Assembly: GCA_030748415.1 (NCBI GenBank)
Contig: JASMMA010000010.1
Span: 45,096-109,095 of the forward strand
DNA length: 64,000 nt
Reading direction: 5' to 3'
Origin: Planctomycetota bacterium
GTDB lineage: Bacteria > Planctomycetota > UBA1135
Under the pieces are notes generated by a model. That model saw only the letters and a program-made list of their open reading frames with translations, was not told the origin of the DNA and did no database searches. A program made the position numbers and the translations under genes. The number at the start of each line of letters is the position of its first letter. Positions within the stretch are counted from its first letter, which is position 1. Below, in pieces: positions 1 to 7,516 of this stretch.

Positions 1-295
1 TTGCATTCCAACCGGTTCCCTGGATTTCCAATGCTTTTGTAAAGCCTTGAGTCACGCCTTCAACCATGTTTGCGAGATGGGCGCGCACAAGACCATGAAG
101 AGCGCCCGCGTTTTTGGAGGAGCCCGCACCAGTTTGGGTGACCAATGCGGCATCGCCTTCAATCGCGACTGCAACTTCAGGGAAAAGAGGGAATGACAAA
201 TTGCCCTTCGGCCCTTTAACTTGAACTTCCGATTGGCTGGCTGTCACAGTGACGCCTGCTGGAACTTGAACTGCTTGTTTTCCGATTCGTGACAT
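1..295 (-). CDS. rplF: 50S ribosomal protein L6 (N-terminal part, cut by window edge)
   Basis: This is the large-subunit protein L6, which sits near the base of the L7/L12 stalk. The visible 98 residues begin MSRIGKQAVQVPAGVTV and include VKGPKGNLS, the standard L6 N-terminal signature. The rest lies beyond the left edge, so this is a partial gene only because the window ends. The ATG is at 295, four bases past the rpsH stop, as expected for the spc operon order rpsH-rplF. Confidence 0.95.
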   Translation of the reverse strand, partial: MSRIGKQAVQVPAGVTVTASQSEVQVKGPKGNLSFPLFPEVAVAIEGDAALVTQTGAGSSKNAGALHGLVRAHLANMVEGVTQGFTKALEIQGTGWNA

Positions 296-299
296 ATTT

Positions 300-701
300 C
301 TAGAAAACGGTAAGGAGGATTTCTCCGCCAACTCCAGTTTCTTGAGCTTTCTTGCCGCTCATTATTCCTTTGGGAGTGGACAGAACAGTAGTTCCCAGTC
401 CGCGACGCACTTCTGGGATGTCGCCGCAGCTGGAGTAAACGCGACAGCCTGGCTTTGAAACTCGGCTAATCTCTTGAATGACAGGAGCACCATCTTCGTC
501 GTATTTCAAACTTACACGAAGATCAGAAAATCCCTTGTCGTTAGTAACAGGCTCAACATCGTTGAGGTATCCCTCTTCCTTCAAGGTCAACGCGATGGAG
601 CTCTTTGTTCTTGAAGATGGGACATCAACAAACCTTTTACGCACCATGAGTCCGTTGCGGATTCTGGTGAGCATGTCGGCGATTGGATCAGTGGTATTCA
701 T
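300..701 (-). CDS. rpsH: 30S ribosomal protein S8
   Basis: S8 is a primary 16S rRNA-binding protein of the small-subunit platform. The 133 residues start MNTTDPIADMLTRIRNG, the diagnostic S8 start, and the C-terminus carries STPKGIMSGKKAQE followed by GGEILLTVF, as in the family. Length is normal. It sits between rpsN and rplF in the spc order. In E. coli S8 represses this operon by binding an rplE-region mRNA; no such site was identified here. Confidence 0.97.
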   Translation of the reverse strand: MNTTDPIADMLTRIRNGLMVRKRFVDVPSSRTKSSIALTLKEEGYLNDVEPVTNDKGFSDLRVSLKYDEDGAPVIQEISRVSKPGCRVYSSCGDIPEVRRGLGTTVLSTPKGIMSGKKAQETGVGGEILLTVF

Positions 702-712
702 TTCAAATCTCC

Positions 713-1018
713 TTACCAGGAAGCTTTACGAACCCCGGGAAGGAATCCTTCATGGGCAAGTTCGCGGAAAACAATTCGCGAAACACCAAACTTGCGGTAG
801 TAACCTCGGGGTCGGCCAGTGATGGAACACCGGTTATGAATGCGGGATGCACTCGCGTCTCGGGGCATGGAAAGAATCTTTTTGTAGGCTGCAGCCTTAT
901 CCTCAAGAGATGCGTTTGGGTCTTTGGTGACCGCAACTAGAGCCGCACGACGCTCAGCAAATTGAGCGACACACTTTTCGCGCTTGAGATTTCGGTTCTT
1001 GACGCTTTTTTTCGCCAT
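713..1018 (-). CDS. rpsN: 30S ribosomal protein S14, long zinc-free type
   Basis: S14 is a late-assembling small-subunit head protein. At 101 residues this is the long form, without the CxxC...CxxC zinc ribbon of the short form. It opens with [14 protein letters not shown] and contains [16 protein letters not shown], then [12 protein letters not shown] near the end. Its ATG overlaps the rplE stop codon by one base (TAATG), which suggests translational coupling. Confidence 0.97.
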   Translation of the reverse strand: MAKKSVKNRNLKREKCVAQFAERRAALVAVTKDPNASLEDKAAAYKKILSMPRDASASRIHNRCSITGRPRGYYRKFGVSRIVFRELAHEGFLPGVRKASW

Positions 1019-1569
1019 TACTTAATGTCCTCCTTCCGACGGAAAGGAAACCCGAAGCCATCTAAAAGGGCACGGCCTTCCTCGTCGGTGCGGGCACTCG
1101 TGACAATTGTCACATTCATGCCTTGAGTGAACTCGACTTTGTCCAGTTCGATTTCAGGGAAAAGGGACTGCTCAGCAAGCCCCAAACTGTAGTTGCCTTG
1201 TCCATCAAATTTATCCTTCATTCCGCGGAAGTCGCGAATACGAGGAAGGACGACAGAAACAAGGCGATCAAAGAATTCATACATGCGTTCGTTTCGCAAG
1301 GTCACCATGCACCCCACGGGGCTTCCTGCACGAAGGCGGAAATTTGCAACGGACTTACGCGCAACTTTGATTGCAGGCTTTTGGCCGGTCACCTTAGAGA
1401 GGTCCTTGACCGCAACATCCATGCGAGACTTGGTTTCAACCGCGCTCCCCACACCCATGCTCACAACAATCTTTTCAAGACCGGGAACTTGGTGGACATT
1501 CTTGTAGCCAAACTTTTCCTTCAAGGAAGGAAAGATGGTTTCTTTGTAGTAATCGTTTAAGCGGGGCAT
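1018..1569 (-). CDS. rplE: 50S ribosomal protein L5
   Basis: L5 binds 5S rRNA in the central protuberance and contacts the P-site tRNA. I chose the ATG at 1569 ([16 protein letters not shown]), giving 183 residues, the family length. The frame stays open upstream to 1707, but that would add 46 residues overlapping rplX and unlike L5. Conserved stretches include [24 protein letters not shown] and the C-terminal [20 protein letters not shown]. Its stop is coupled to rpsN. Confidence 0.97.
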   Translation of the reverse strand: MPRLNDYYKETIFPSLKEKFGYKNVHQVPGLEKIVVSMGVGSAVETKSRMDVAVKDLSKVTGQKPAIKVARKSVANFRLRAGSPVGCMVTLRNERMYEFFDRLVSVVLPRIRDFRGMKDKFDGQGNYSLGLAEQSLFPEIELDKVEFTQGMNVTIVTSARTDEEGRALLDGFGFPFRRKEDIK

Positions 1570-1573
1570 CGTT

Positions 1574-1882
1574 CTAGTTGAACTTGGTTCCACAGGGGAT
1601 TCCGACACGGGCTTTGGAAGATCCTTCACCTTCCATGCGAGTTCGCACGCCTTTGCCGGCTTTTTCGCTCCAAATGAGCACATTAGAGGCAGCCACGGGG
1701 ACCTCACGATTCACGGTTCCGCCTTGGGGGTTTTGGGGTGTCTTGGGCATCGTTTTAGTGCGAACATTCACACCTTCGACAATCACAAGACGCTCGCTTT
1801 CCATGGTGCGCAGGACTTTGCCCCGCTTACCTTTTTCGTTGCCTGCGAGGACAACGACTTCGTCTCCTTTTTTAACATGCAT
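1574..1882 (-). CDS. rplX: 50S ribosomal protein L24
   Basis: L24 is an assembly initiator that binds the 5' end of 23S rRNA near the exit tunnel. The product is 102 residues with a KOW motif early on (GDEVVVLAGNEKGKRGKVLR) and EGVNVRTKTMPKT. The ATG at 1882 is preferred: a GGAGG lies ten bases upstream. A GTG at 1888 overlapping the rplN stop would place that GGAGG only four bases away. Confidence 0.95.
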   Translation of the reverse strand: MHVKKGDEVVVLAGNEKGKRGKVLRTMESERLVIVEGVNVRTKTMPKTPQNPQGGTVNREVPVAASNVLIWSEKAGKGVRTRMEGEGSSKARVGIPCGTKFN

Positions 1883-1884
1883 GG

Positions 1885-2253
1885 TCACACAACCTCCTGG
1901 GCAAGTGAAACAATCTTCATGTACTTGCGGTCTCTCAGTTCACGGGCAACAGCCCCAAAAATTCGGGTGCCTTGTGGGTTGCCTTCGCCGTCAATCAAAA
2001 CCAGAGCATTCGAGTCGAATCGAACATAGCTCCCATCCTTGCGGCGGACTCTTTGCTTGGTGCGAACAACCACACCCTTCACAACTTGGCCTGTTTTGAC
2101 ATCTGAACCCGGCGCAGCCTTCTTCACAGAGGCGACGATGACATCGCCAACTCCAGCAAAGCGGCGCTTGGACCCGCCCAAAACCTTGATGCACTGGACG
2201 ATTCGCGCGCCGCTGTTGTCAGCGACATCGAGTCTTGTTTGCATCTGAATCAT
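1885..2253 (-). CDS. rplN: 50S ribosomal protein L14
   Basis: L14 lies at the subunit interface and forms bridges with 16S rRNA helix 14. The 122 residues begin [17 protein letters not shown], the near-universal L14 start, and include [19 protein letters not shown] and the C-terminal [13 protein letters not shown]. Length matches the family exactly. A 30-base spacer separates it from rpsQ, the largest gap in this part of the operon. Confidence 0.98.
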   Translation of the reverse strand: MIQMQTRLDVADNSGARIVQCIKVLGGSKRRFAGVGDVIVASVKKAAPGSDVKTGQVVKGVVVRTKQRVRRKDGSYVRFDSNALVLIDGEGNPQGTRIFGAVARELRDRKYMKIVSLAQEVV

Positions 2254-2283
2254 CTTTCTTCTCCTTTAATTTTGGCGAGGGGT

Positions 2284-2547
2284 CTAGAGAACCTTGACTA
2301 AACGCCAGCACTTAAGCTTGCTGAGAGGGCGAGTTCCCATGATTTGGACCTTGTCCCCTACTTGGGCAACATTTTCCTCGTCATGGACGTAGAACTTTTT
2401 GCGAATCCGAACGGTCTTCTTGTAAAGAGGGTGCCGACTCGTGCGCTCCACTTGAACAACAATCGTTTTGTCCGCCTGATTCTTCAGGACGGTTCCAGTC
2501 ATCAACTTACGGGTTCCGCGAGTTTCGGTTGTTTGGGTTTCAGTCAT
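2284..2547 (-). CDS. rpsQ: 30S ribosomal protein S17
   Basis: S17 is a primary binding protein of the 16S 5' domain. The 87 residues have the S17 core: RKLMTGTVLKNQADKTIVVQVER, then HPLYKKTVRIRKKFYVHDEEN and GDKVQIMGTRPLSKLK. A slightly extended, Thr/Glu-rich N-terminus (MTETQTTETRG) precedes it. The gene follows rpmC with only two intervening bases. Confidence 0.97.
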   Translation of the reverse strand: MTETQTTETRGTRKLMTGTVLKNQADKTIVVQVERTSRHPLYKKTVRIRKKFYVHDEENVAQVGDKVQIMGTRPLSKLKCWRLVKVL

Positions 2548-2549
2548 GA

Positions 2550-2762
2550 TTAGCGAGACTCCTGGCCGCGAATGTTCTTCTGGCGTTCCCGCAGCACGGT
2601 CTTCATGCGGGCAATGTCACGGCGAATAGCGCGAATCCTGGAGGGATTGGCATTGCCTTCAGTAAGGCTGCGAAACTTCAAGTCAAACAGCTCTTTTTCA
2701 AGACTCTCGATATCAAAATCGAGTTCTGTATCTTCTTTTCCACGAACTTCAGCGGGCTTCAT
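2550..2762 (-). CDS. rpmC: 50S ribosomal protein L29
   Basis: L29 sits beside L23 at the tunnel exit, part of the docking surface for trigger factor and SRP. I chose the ATG at 2762 (MKPAEVRGKEDTELDF), giving 70 residues; the open frame upstream overlaps rplP and is not L29-like. It is a two-helix protein: ESLEKELFDLKFRSLTEGNANPS, then RAIRRDIARMKTVLRER, the standard L29 layout. Confidence 0.94.
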   Translation of the reverse strand: MKPAEVRGKEDTELDFDIESLEKELFDLKFRSLTEGNANPSRIRAIRRDIARMKTVLRERQKNIRGQESR

Positions 2763-2772
2763 TTCTACAACC

Positions 2773-3279
2773 TTAGATGTGTTTACGAGCGACCATCCGG
2801 ACGCGAATGGGGAGTTTGTGAGAGACTCGGTTAAAGGCTGTCCTAGCGATTTCTTCATCAACACCGCCGAGTTCGTAAATGATGGTTCCGGGAAGAATCA
2901 CGGCAACCCAACGATCCACGTCTCCTTTACCTGAACCCATCCGAACCTCTAGCGGTTTAGCAGTGACAGGCTTGTGAGGGAAAACACGAATCCAAAGCTT
3001 TGCCTCGCTCGCGGCTCGACCCGCAGCAACACGACCAGCTTCAATTGTGCGAGCGCTTAACCAGCACCACTCCAAGGCTTGAAGACCAAAATCACCAAAG
3101 GCAACTCGGTTTCCACGCATGGCCTTGGCGCGACACGGTTTCTTGATTGGGTTTGGGCGAGCTTTACGGTGAAGTTTCTTAGCTCCAGCTCCCTTGCCAC
3201 CTGCAAGACCTGATGTGTAGGTTCCTTTAATTTTTCCGCGTTGTGATTTGCGGTACTTGACTCGTTTTGGCATTAACAT
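2773..3279 (-). CDS. rplP: 50S ribosomal protein L16 with an N-terminal insertion
   Basis: L16 orders the A-site finger region and touches the elbow of A-site tRNA. The start MLMPKRVKYRKSQRGK and the second half (KLWIRVFPHKPVTAKPLEVRMGSGKG) are standard L16. The protein is 168 residues against about 137 usually. The excess is a basic, Gly/Ala/Lys/Pro-rich block at roughly residues 20-57, between the N-terminal strand and FGDFGLQALE. The coding sequence reads through cleanly, so this is an in-frame insertion, not a frameshift. Confidence 0.95.
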   Translation of the reverse strand: MLMPKRVKYRKSQRGKIKGTYTSGLAGGKGAGAKKLHRKARPNPIKKPCRAKAMRGNRVAFGDFGLQALEWCWLSARTIEAGRVAAGRAASEAKLWIRVFPHKPVTAKPLEVRMGSGKGDVDRWVAVILPGTIIYELGGVDEEIARTAFNRVSHKLPIRVRMVARKHI

Positions 3280-3290
3280 TGCAAGAACTC

Positions 3291-3923
3291 CTAAAGGCGA
3301 ACGGTCTCACCGCTGTAAACCCAACACTTCACACCCAAGATGCCGTAGGTCGTTTTCGCCTCAGCGAATCCGTAGGCACATTTGGCGGACAATGTTTGAA
3401 GAGGAATCCGACCTTGGCGCTGAGTTAGACGACGGCTCATTTCAGCACCATCGATTCGACCGCTTACTTGAACCTTAATCCCTTCAGCGCCAGCGTTCAT
3501 TGAGTTCTCAATGATTCGCTTCAGTTGGCGACGAGGAGATACGCGGCGCTCAATTGCTGCTGCAAGATTCTCCGCAACGGTTTGGGCATCCAGATCCCAG
3601 TGGCGCACTTCTTGAATGTCCAGCTTGACTTCCATGCCGGTCATCTTTTCAAGGTCCGCTACCAGGGCATCGCGAGTGGCGTAGCCCCGTCCAATAACTT
3701 CACCCTTACGGGTGGTCATGAGGATGATGGTCATTCGACCGGATCGGCGTTGAATCTCTACACTCGAGATAATGCCCATCCGAAAACGATTCTTGATGAG
3801 CTTCCGAACTTTGTAGTCCAAAAGCAATTTGTCACCGTACTCTTCGCCGCGGGCAAACCAGCGGGAGCGCCAAGGCTCACTGATGCCTACGCGAAAGCCG
3901 ATGGGGTGGATCTTCTGTCCCAT
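3291..3923 (-). CDS. rpsC: 30S ribosomal protein S3
   Basis: S3 lies at the mRNA entry channel and forms part of the ribosomal helicase with S4 and S5. The 210 residues open MGQKIHPIGFRVGI, the diagnostic S3 start. A KH domain follows (about residues 50-110) with RSGRMTIILMTTRKGEVIGR, and the C-terminal domain includes GRIDGAEMSRR and TTYGILGVKCW. It directly follows rplV with a two-base gap. Confidence 0.97.
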   Translation of the reverse strand: MGQKIHPIGFRVGISEPWRSRWFARGEEYGDKLLLDYKVRKLIKNRFRMGIISSVEIQRRSGRMTIILMTTRKGEVIGRGYATRDALVADLEKMTGMEVKLDIQEVRHWDLDAQTVAENLAAAIERRVSPRRQLKRIIENSMNAGAEGIKVQVSGRIDGAEMSRRLTQRQGRIPLQTLSAKCAYGFAEAKTTYGILGVKCWVYSGETVRL

Positions 3924-3925
3924 AA

Positions 3926-4276
3926 TCAGCCAGCCTCCCTTTCCGAGAGGACTATTTTGAGGTGCGATGTGCGGCGCCGGATTGGCATGGACCGCCCCAT
4001 CGAAGCAGGTCGGTAACGTATCCGACCATTGAGGAGAGGACCTTCGTCAACACGACAATCACGAACATAAAGGTTGTTTACATCCACTGCGTCGTTTTGG
4101 CCTGCATTGGCCACTGCTGAACGAAGAACTTTAGCCATCAAGAACCCACCTCGAGTTTGGTCAACCGAGAGGAGATTGAGGGCGCGATTAACATCTAAAC
4201 CGCGAATCAAATTCGCAGTTGGCCGAACCTTCTTTGCGGAGATTCGAGCGTAACGATGGCTTGCGGGAAAATTCAT
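3926..4276 (-). CDS. rplV: 50S ribosomal protein L22
   Basis: L22 lines the peptide exit tunnel with its beta-hairpin loop. The 116-residue product from the ATG at 4276 (MNFPASHRYARISAKKVRP) has family length. A TTG at 4288 overlapping the rpsS stop is a weaker alternative. The tunnel hairpin is recognisable near the end as RYRPASMGRSMPIRRRTSHLK. It lies between rpsS and rpsC, as in the S10 operon. Confidence 0.95.
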   Translation of the reverse strand: MNFPASHRYARISAKKVRPTANLIRGLDVNRALNLLSVDQTRGGFLMAKVLRSAVANAGQNDAVDVNNLYVRDCRVDEGPLLNGRIRYRPASMGRSMPIRRRTSHLKIVLSEREAG

Positions 4277-4284
4277 GATGGCGC

Positions 4285-4548
4285 TCAACCTTTCTTGTCG
4301 TGGCCACGGAATGTCCGCGTTGGGGAAAACTCGCCTAGCCGATGGCCAACCATGTCTTCCGTAACGAAAACTTTCCAGAATGTTTTGCCATTGTGAACCA
4401 TGAAGGTGCGACCCACATAGTCAGGCAAAATGGTGGATGCCCGAGCCCAGGTTTTGATGGGCTTGCGATCACCAGCGGCATCGGCCTTAACAACCTTGCG
4501 ATGGAGTCGGGGTTCAATCCAGGGACCTTTCTTAATACTTCGTGCCAT
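4285..4548 (-). CDS. rpsS: 30S ribosomal protein S19
   Basis: S19 is in the small-subunit head and pairs with S13 in bridges to the large subunit. The 87 residues begin [19 protein letters not shown] and carry [19 protein letters not shown] and [10 protein letters not shown], all standard. Gene order and spacing (four bases after rplB) match the S10 operon. Confidence 0.97.
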   Translation of the reverse strand: MARSIKKGPWIEPRLHRKVVKADAAGDRKPIKTWARASTILPDYVGRTFMVHNGKTFWKVFVTEDMVGHRLGEFSPTRTFRGHDKKG

Positions 4549-4552
4549 AGGA

Positions 4553-5386
4553 CTACCTCACCCCCTTCTTGCGGCGGCGAACGATGAACTTGTTGGTGGT
4601 CTTTCGAACATTTCGAGTTTTGCCACCCTTGGCAGGTTTGCCCCATGGGGAAACTGGGTGCATACCCATGGTCCGACCCTCACCACCACCATGGGGGTGA
4701 GCGGCGGGATACATAGCAACACCACGAACATGTGGGCGGCGCCCCATGTGGCGGCTACGGCCAGCTTTGCCAAGCTTGATGTTTTGGTGGTCAGAATTTC
4801 CAACCTCACCAATGGTGGCGCGACAACGCTCATGGACTTTGCGCAGTTCGCCACTAGGAAGAGAGAGCAATACATAGCCATCCTCGCGAGCGGCCAAACG
4901 AGCCGATGCGCCAGCGGAGCGGGCCATCTTTGCGCCCTGGCCAGCTCGGAGTTCAACATTATGAACTTCGAGACCAAGAGGCATGTCCTTCATTTCCATG
5001 GCACAGCCAATCTTTGGTTCGGCATCAGGTCCTGAAGAAACCATGTCTCCCTGATTCAAGCCTTTGGGCCAAACGATGTATCGCTTTTCACCATCAACAT
5101 AGTGAAGGAGGGCGATGTAGGCTGAGCGGTTCGGGTCGTATTCAATGTGAGCAACACGGGCTGGAACACCATCCTTGTTGCGCTTGAAGTCAATCACGCG
5201 ATAACGGCGTTTCGCGCCACCACCACGATGGCGTGAAGTCACGCGCCCGCGATTATTTCGTCCGCCGGTTTTCTTGAGGGGCTCAAGAAGGCTCTTCTCA
5301 GGAGTCTGGCGAGTCAACTCGGCACGATCCAATACGGACCCGCCACGACGGCCAGGAGAAGTTGGTTTGTAGTACTTAATTCCCAT
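4553..5386 (-). CDS. rplB: 50S ribosomal protein L2
   Basis: L2 is essential for subunit joining and for peptidyl transferase centre structure. The 277 residues start [17 protein letters not shown] and keep [17 protein letters not shown] and HPHGGGEGR. The loop before the conserved histidine reads [15 protein letters not shown], where most bacteria have [15 protein letters not shown], so the Asp next to that histidine is an Ala here. Length and position are otherwise standard. Confidence 0.97.
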   Translation of the reverse strand: MGIKYYKPTSPGRRGGSVLDRAELTRQTPEKSLLEPLKKTGGRNNRGRVTSRHRGGGAKRRYRVIDFKRNKDGVPARVAHIEYDPNRSAYIALLHYVDGEKRYIVWPKGLNQGDMVSSGPDAEPKIGCAMEMKDMPLGLEVHNVELRAGQGAKMARSAGASARLAAREDGYVLLSLPSGELRKVHERCRATIGEVGNSDHQNIKLGKAGRSRHMGRRPHVRGVAMYPAAHPHGGGEGRTMGMHPVSPWGKPAKGGKTRNVRKTTNKFIVRRRKKGVR

Positions 5387-5398
5387 TATTTCGTGCTC

Positions 5399-5689
5399 CT
5401 ACAGGAGGTCGATCTTTTGACCCTCTTGGAGTTGAACCACTGCAATCTTTCTTGCAGAGCCGAGAAAACTATTGAAGCCACGGCGACGCGGTTTTCCAGG
5501 CCGAACCATGATGTTGACTTTCTTGACTTTGACATCAAAAACAGCCTCAATGGCAGCCCGAACTTCAATCTTGTTTGCACCGCCAGCAACCTCGAAGCGG
5601 TACGAGTTCAATCGCGCCTGCTCCTCGGTGCTCTTCTCAGTAAGAACTGGGCTGAGCAAAATTTGGTAATGAAGAGAGTTTGCAGCCAT
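5399..5689 (-). CDS. rplW: 50S ribosomal protein L23
   Basis: L23 sits at the tunnel exit and is the main docking site for trigger factor and SRP. The 96 residues contain the L23 signature LSPVLTEKSTEEQARLNSY, followed by ANKIEVRAAIEAVFDVKVKKVN and RPGKPRRRG. The ORF fits exactly between rplD and rplB. Confidence 0.95.
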   Translation of the reverse strand: MAANSLHYQILLSPVLTEKSTEEQARLNSYRFEVAGGANKIEVRAAIEAVFDVKVKKVNIMVRPGKPRRRGFNSFLGSARKIAVVQLQEGQKIDLL

Positions 5690-5692
5690 TTT

Positions 5693-6331
5693 TTAGCCCT
5701 CCTTCCTGGCCGTGAAACGGCTCGTTAGATTGTCAAGAGCACCTTCCTGAACCAAAAGCCACTTACTCGCAAGGAGATCATAGGCATTTGCATCGGAAGC
5801 AGTTCGAACAGTCACATTGGGGAAGTTTCGGAAGGACTTCCACGCAATCGAGTCATGCTCTTTCAAGAGAAGCAAAGTGCTTCCTTTAGGAGCAAGGTCA
5901 GCCAAAATTTTGCGAGCAGCCTTTGAGGAAGGTTCGGAGAGTTGAAGCCCTTGGACTTCTTTCACCTCACCATCCTGGAGCTTTCCAGCAAGGGCGCTCT
6001 TTAGAGCAGCGAGGCGCTGTTTGCGAGGGAGGTGGTAACCCCAATTGCGCTTGTTGAGAGGACCAAAAACAGTTCCCCCACCGCGCCAAATTGGACTCTT
6101 CACATCGCCAGCACGGGCGCGACCGGTTTTCTTTTGCTTGAACGGTTTCTTGCCGTGGCCTTTTACATTGCCACGAGTCTTCGTGTGGGCATCGCCTTGC
6201 CGCCGATTGGACTGGTACGAAACAATCGCATCTTTCATGGTGCGATAGAGAATCTTTTCACCAAGATCAGCAGCGAAGTCTCGCTCGCCAATAGTGCCGC
6301 TTTCAAGGTTGTAGGTGGTGATGGTTGCCAT
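5693..6331 (-). CDS. rplD: 50S ribosomal protein L4
   Basis: L4 reaches into the peptide tunnel and in E. coli also represses the S10 operon by binding the leader upstream of rpsJ. The 212-residue protein has the tunnel-loop signature KGHGKKPFKQKKTGRARAGD, then SPIWRGGGTVFGP. The C-terminal Rossmann-like domain follows. The rpsJ leader at 7373-7432 forms a strong hairpin, so L4 autoregulation is plausible but not shown. Confidence 0.96.
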   Translation of the reverse strand: MATITTYNLESGTIGERDFAADLGEKILYRTMKDAIVSYQSNRRQGDAHTKTRGNVKGHGKKPFKQKKTGRARAGDVKSPIWRGGGTVFGPLNKRNWGYHLPRKQRLAALKSALAGKLQDGEVKEVQGLQLSEPSSKAARKILADLAPKGSTLLLLKEHDSIAWKSFRNFPNVTVRTASDANAYDLLASKWLLVQEGALDNLTSRFTARKEG

Positions 6332-6333
6332 GA

Positions 6334-6972
6334 CTACTTGGTCCCCGTTTTTGCAGTTTTGATTTGAACCAGACCGTTTGGAGGACCGGGTACTCCACCG
6401 CGAACCAAAACAAGGCCGCGCTCGGAATCTACACTCTCAATGACGCTGTTCTTCACAGTGACTTGCTTGGCGCCGTAATGCCCGGACATCCGAGTTCCTT
6501 TAAAAACTCGACCGGGGTAAGCGCACTGCCCAATCGCACCAGGACGACGAACATTCATACAACCATGAGTTTCGCTTCCGCGTGAAAAACCGTGGCGCTT
6601 AATTGTTCCAGCAAAACCACGGCCCTTTGAAGTACCAACGACATCAACGATGTCACCGATTTCAAAAAGATCCGCCTTGAGCTCTTGGCCTACCTCGTAA
6701 GCCTCTACTCCAGTGCGGAATTCCTTGAGAACGCGAAAGGGTTTCACCCCAGCTTTCTCAGCGGCTACTTTTTGAGCTTTGTTGACATGCTTTTCCCGTG
6801 CGGAAATGAAGCCGACCTGAACAGCTTGGTATCCATCTTGGTCGTCGCTTCGCAGGCCAGTGACGGTGCAAGGGCCAGCCTCGAGCACGGTGACAGGAAT
6901 CACTGAGCCATCTTCACGGAAGATTTGGGTCATACCCTTCTTCCGGGCGAGCAAAAATTTTGTTTCGGACAT
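6334..6972 (-). CDS. rplC: 50S ribosomal protein L3
   Basis: L3 is an early assembly protein whose loop approaches the peptidyl transferase centre. The 212 residues begin MSETKFLLARKKGMTQIF and include GTSKGRGFAGTIKRHGFSRG, then PGRVFKGTRMSGHYG. The conserved loop glutamine that PrmB methylates in enterobacteria lies in the GSETHG-to-IGQCAYPGR stretch. Length is normal. Confidence 0.97.
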   Translation of the reverse strand: MSETKFLLARKKGMTQIFREDGSVIPVTVLEAGPCTVTGLRSDDQDGYQAVQVGFISAREKHVNKAQKVAAEKAGVKPFRVLKEFRTGVEAYEVGQELKADLFEIGDIVDVVGTSKGRGFAGTIKRHGFSRGSETHGCMNVRRPGAIGQCAYPGRVFKGTRMSGHYGAKQVTVKNSVIESVDSERGLVLVRGGVPGPPNGLVQIKTAKTGTK

Positions 6973-7050
6973 GATGTTTGTTGTGCCGGTTCCAGTTGGC
7001 AGAATCGCAGAGGTTCATCAGAACATGCGGGAACAAGAAAGGAACGGATG

Positions 7051-7356
7051 TCAGAGTTTGATTCGGACGTCCACTCCTGCGCTCAAAACGAGGCGGTTTA
7101 ATGCATCTACGGTTTGCGGGGTCGGTTCGAGCAAATACATCAATCGCTTATGGGTGCGAATTTCAAATTGTTCACGGGACTTCTTATCAATATGGGGCGA
7201 GCGCAACACGGTGTACCGTTCAATTCGAGTCGGAAGCGGTACCGGACCAGAAACTGCAACGCCTGTAAGGCGAGCGGCTTCGAGAATGGACTCGGTCGCT
7301 TGGTCGATGGCCTCGTGGTCGTAGGCCTCTAGTCGGATCTGAATTCGGTCAGCCAT
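7051..7356 (-). CDS. rpsJ: 30S ribosomal protein S10
   Basis: S10 is in the small-subunit head and, as NusE, also takes part in antitermination. I chose the ATG at 7356 ([18 protein letters not shown]), giving 101 residues. The open frame extends four codons upstream to 7368, which is not family-like. Conserved parts are [20 protein letters not shown] and [11 protein letters not shown]. It is the first gene after its own promoter and leader hairpin. Confidence 0.96.
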   Translation of the reverse strand: MADRIQIRLEAYDHEAIDQATESILEAARLTGVAVSGPVPLPTRIERYTVLRSPHIDKKSREQFEIRTHKRLMYLLEPTPQTVDALNRLVLSAGVDVRIKL

Positions 7357-7372
7357 GTCTATGCACACTTGA

Positions 7373-7432
7373 AGCTCCGAATTGCCTTATCCGCCGCGGA
7401 ATTGCGGTTAGGTCCAAGTTCAATTCGGAGCT
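7373..7432 (-). promoter_or_regulatory. S10 operon leader hairpin
   Basis: A perfect 12-bp inverted repeat (AGCTCCGAATTG at 7421-7432 in the transcript sense, CAATTCGGAGCT at 7373-7384) encloses a 36-base apical region. It lies between the promoter at 7453-7481 and the rpsJ ATG at 7356. There is no U-run after it, so it is not a classical terminator. By analogy with S10 leaders elsewhere, an autoregulatory role is inferred. Confidence 0.7.
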
Positions 7433-7452
7433 ATCCCTGAAATGGGCCAAAC

Positions 7453-7481
7453 ATCTTACGGCCAGCCAAAAAAGGGGTCAA
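7453..7481 (-). promoter_or_regulatory. sigma70-type promoter of the S10 operon
   Basis: On the minus strand there is TTGACC (7476-7481), a 17-base spacer and TAAGAT (7453-7458). The predicted start, near 7446, gives a leader of about 90 bases containing the 12-bp stem. The block around and after the -10 (CGTAAGATGTTTGGCCC) matches the tRNA-tuf promoter at all but one of 17 positions. Confidence 0.75.
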
Positions 7482-7516
7482 GAGAAGAAGGCGGAAAACC
7501 TGTTCCTAATCAGGAT

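Noticed and set aside
1018..1707. rplE start at 1707 giving 229 residues
   Set aside because: The extra 46 residues overlap rplX and are unlike any L5 N-terminus; [10 protein letters not shown] at 1569 matches the family.
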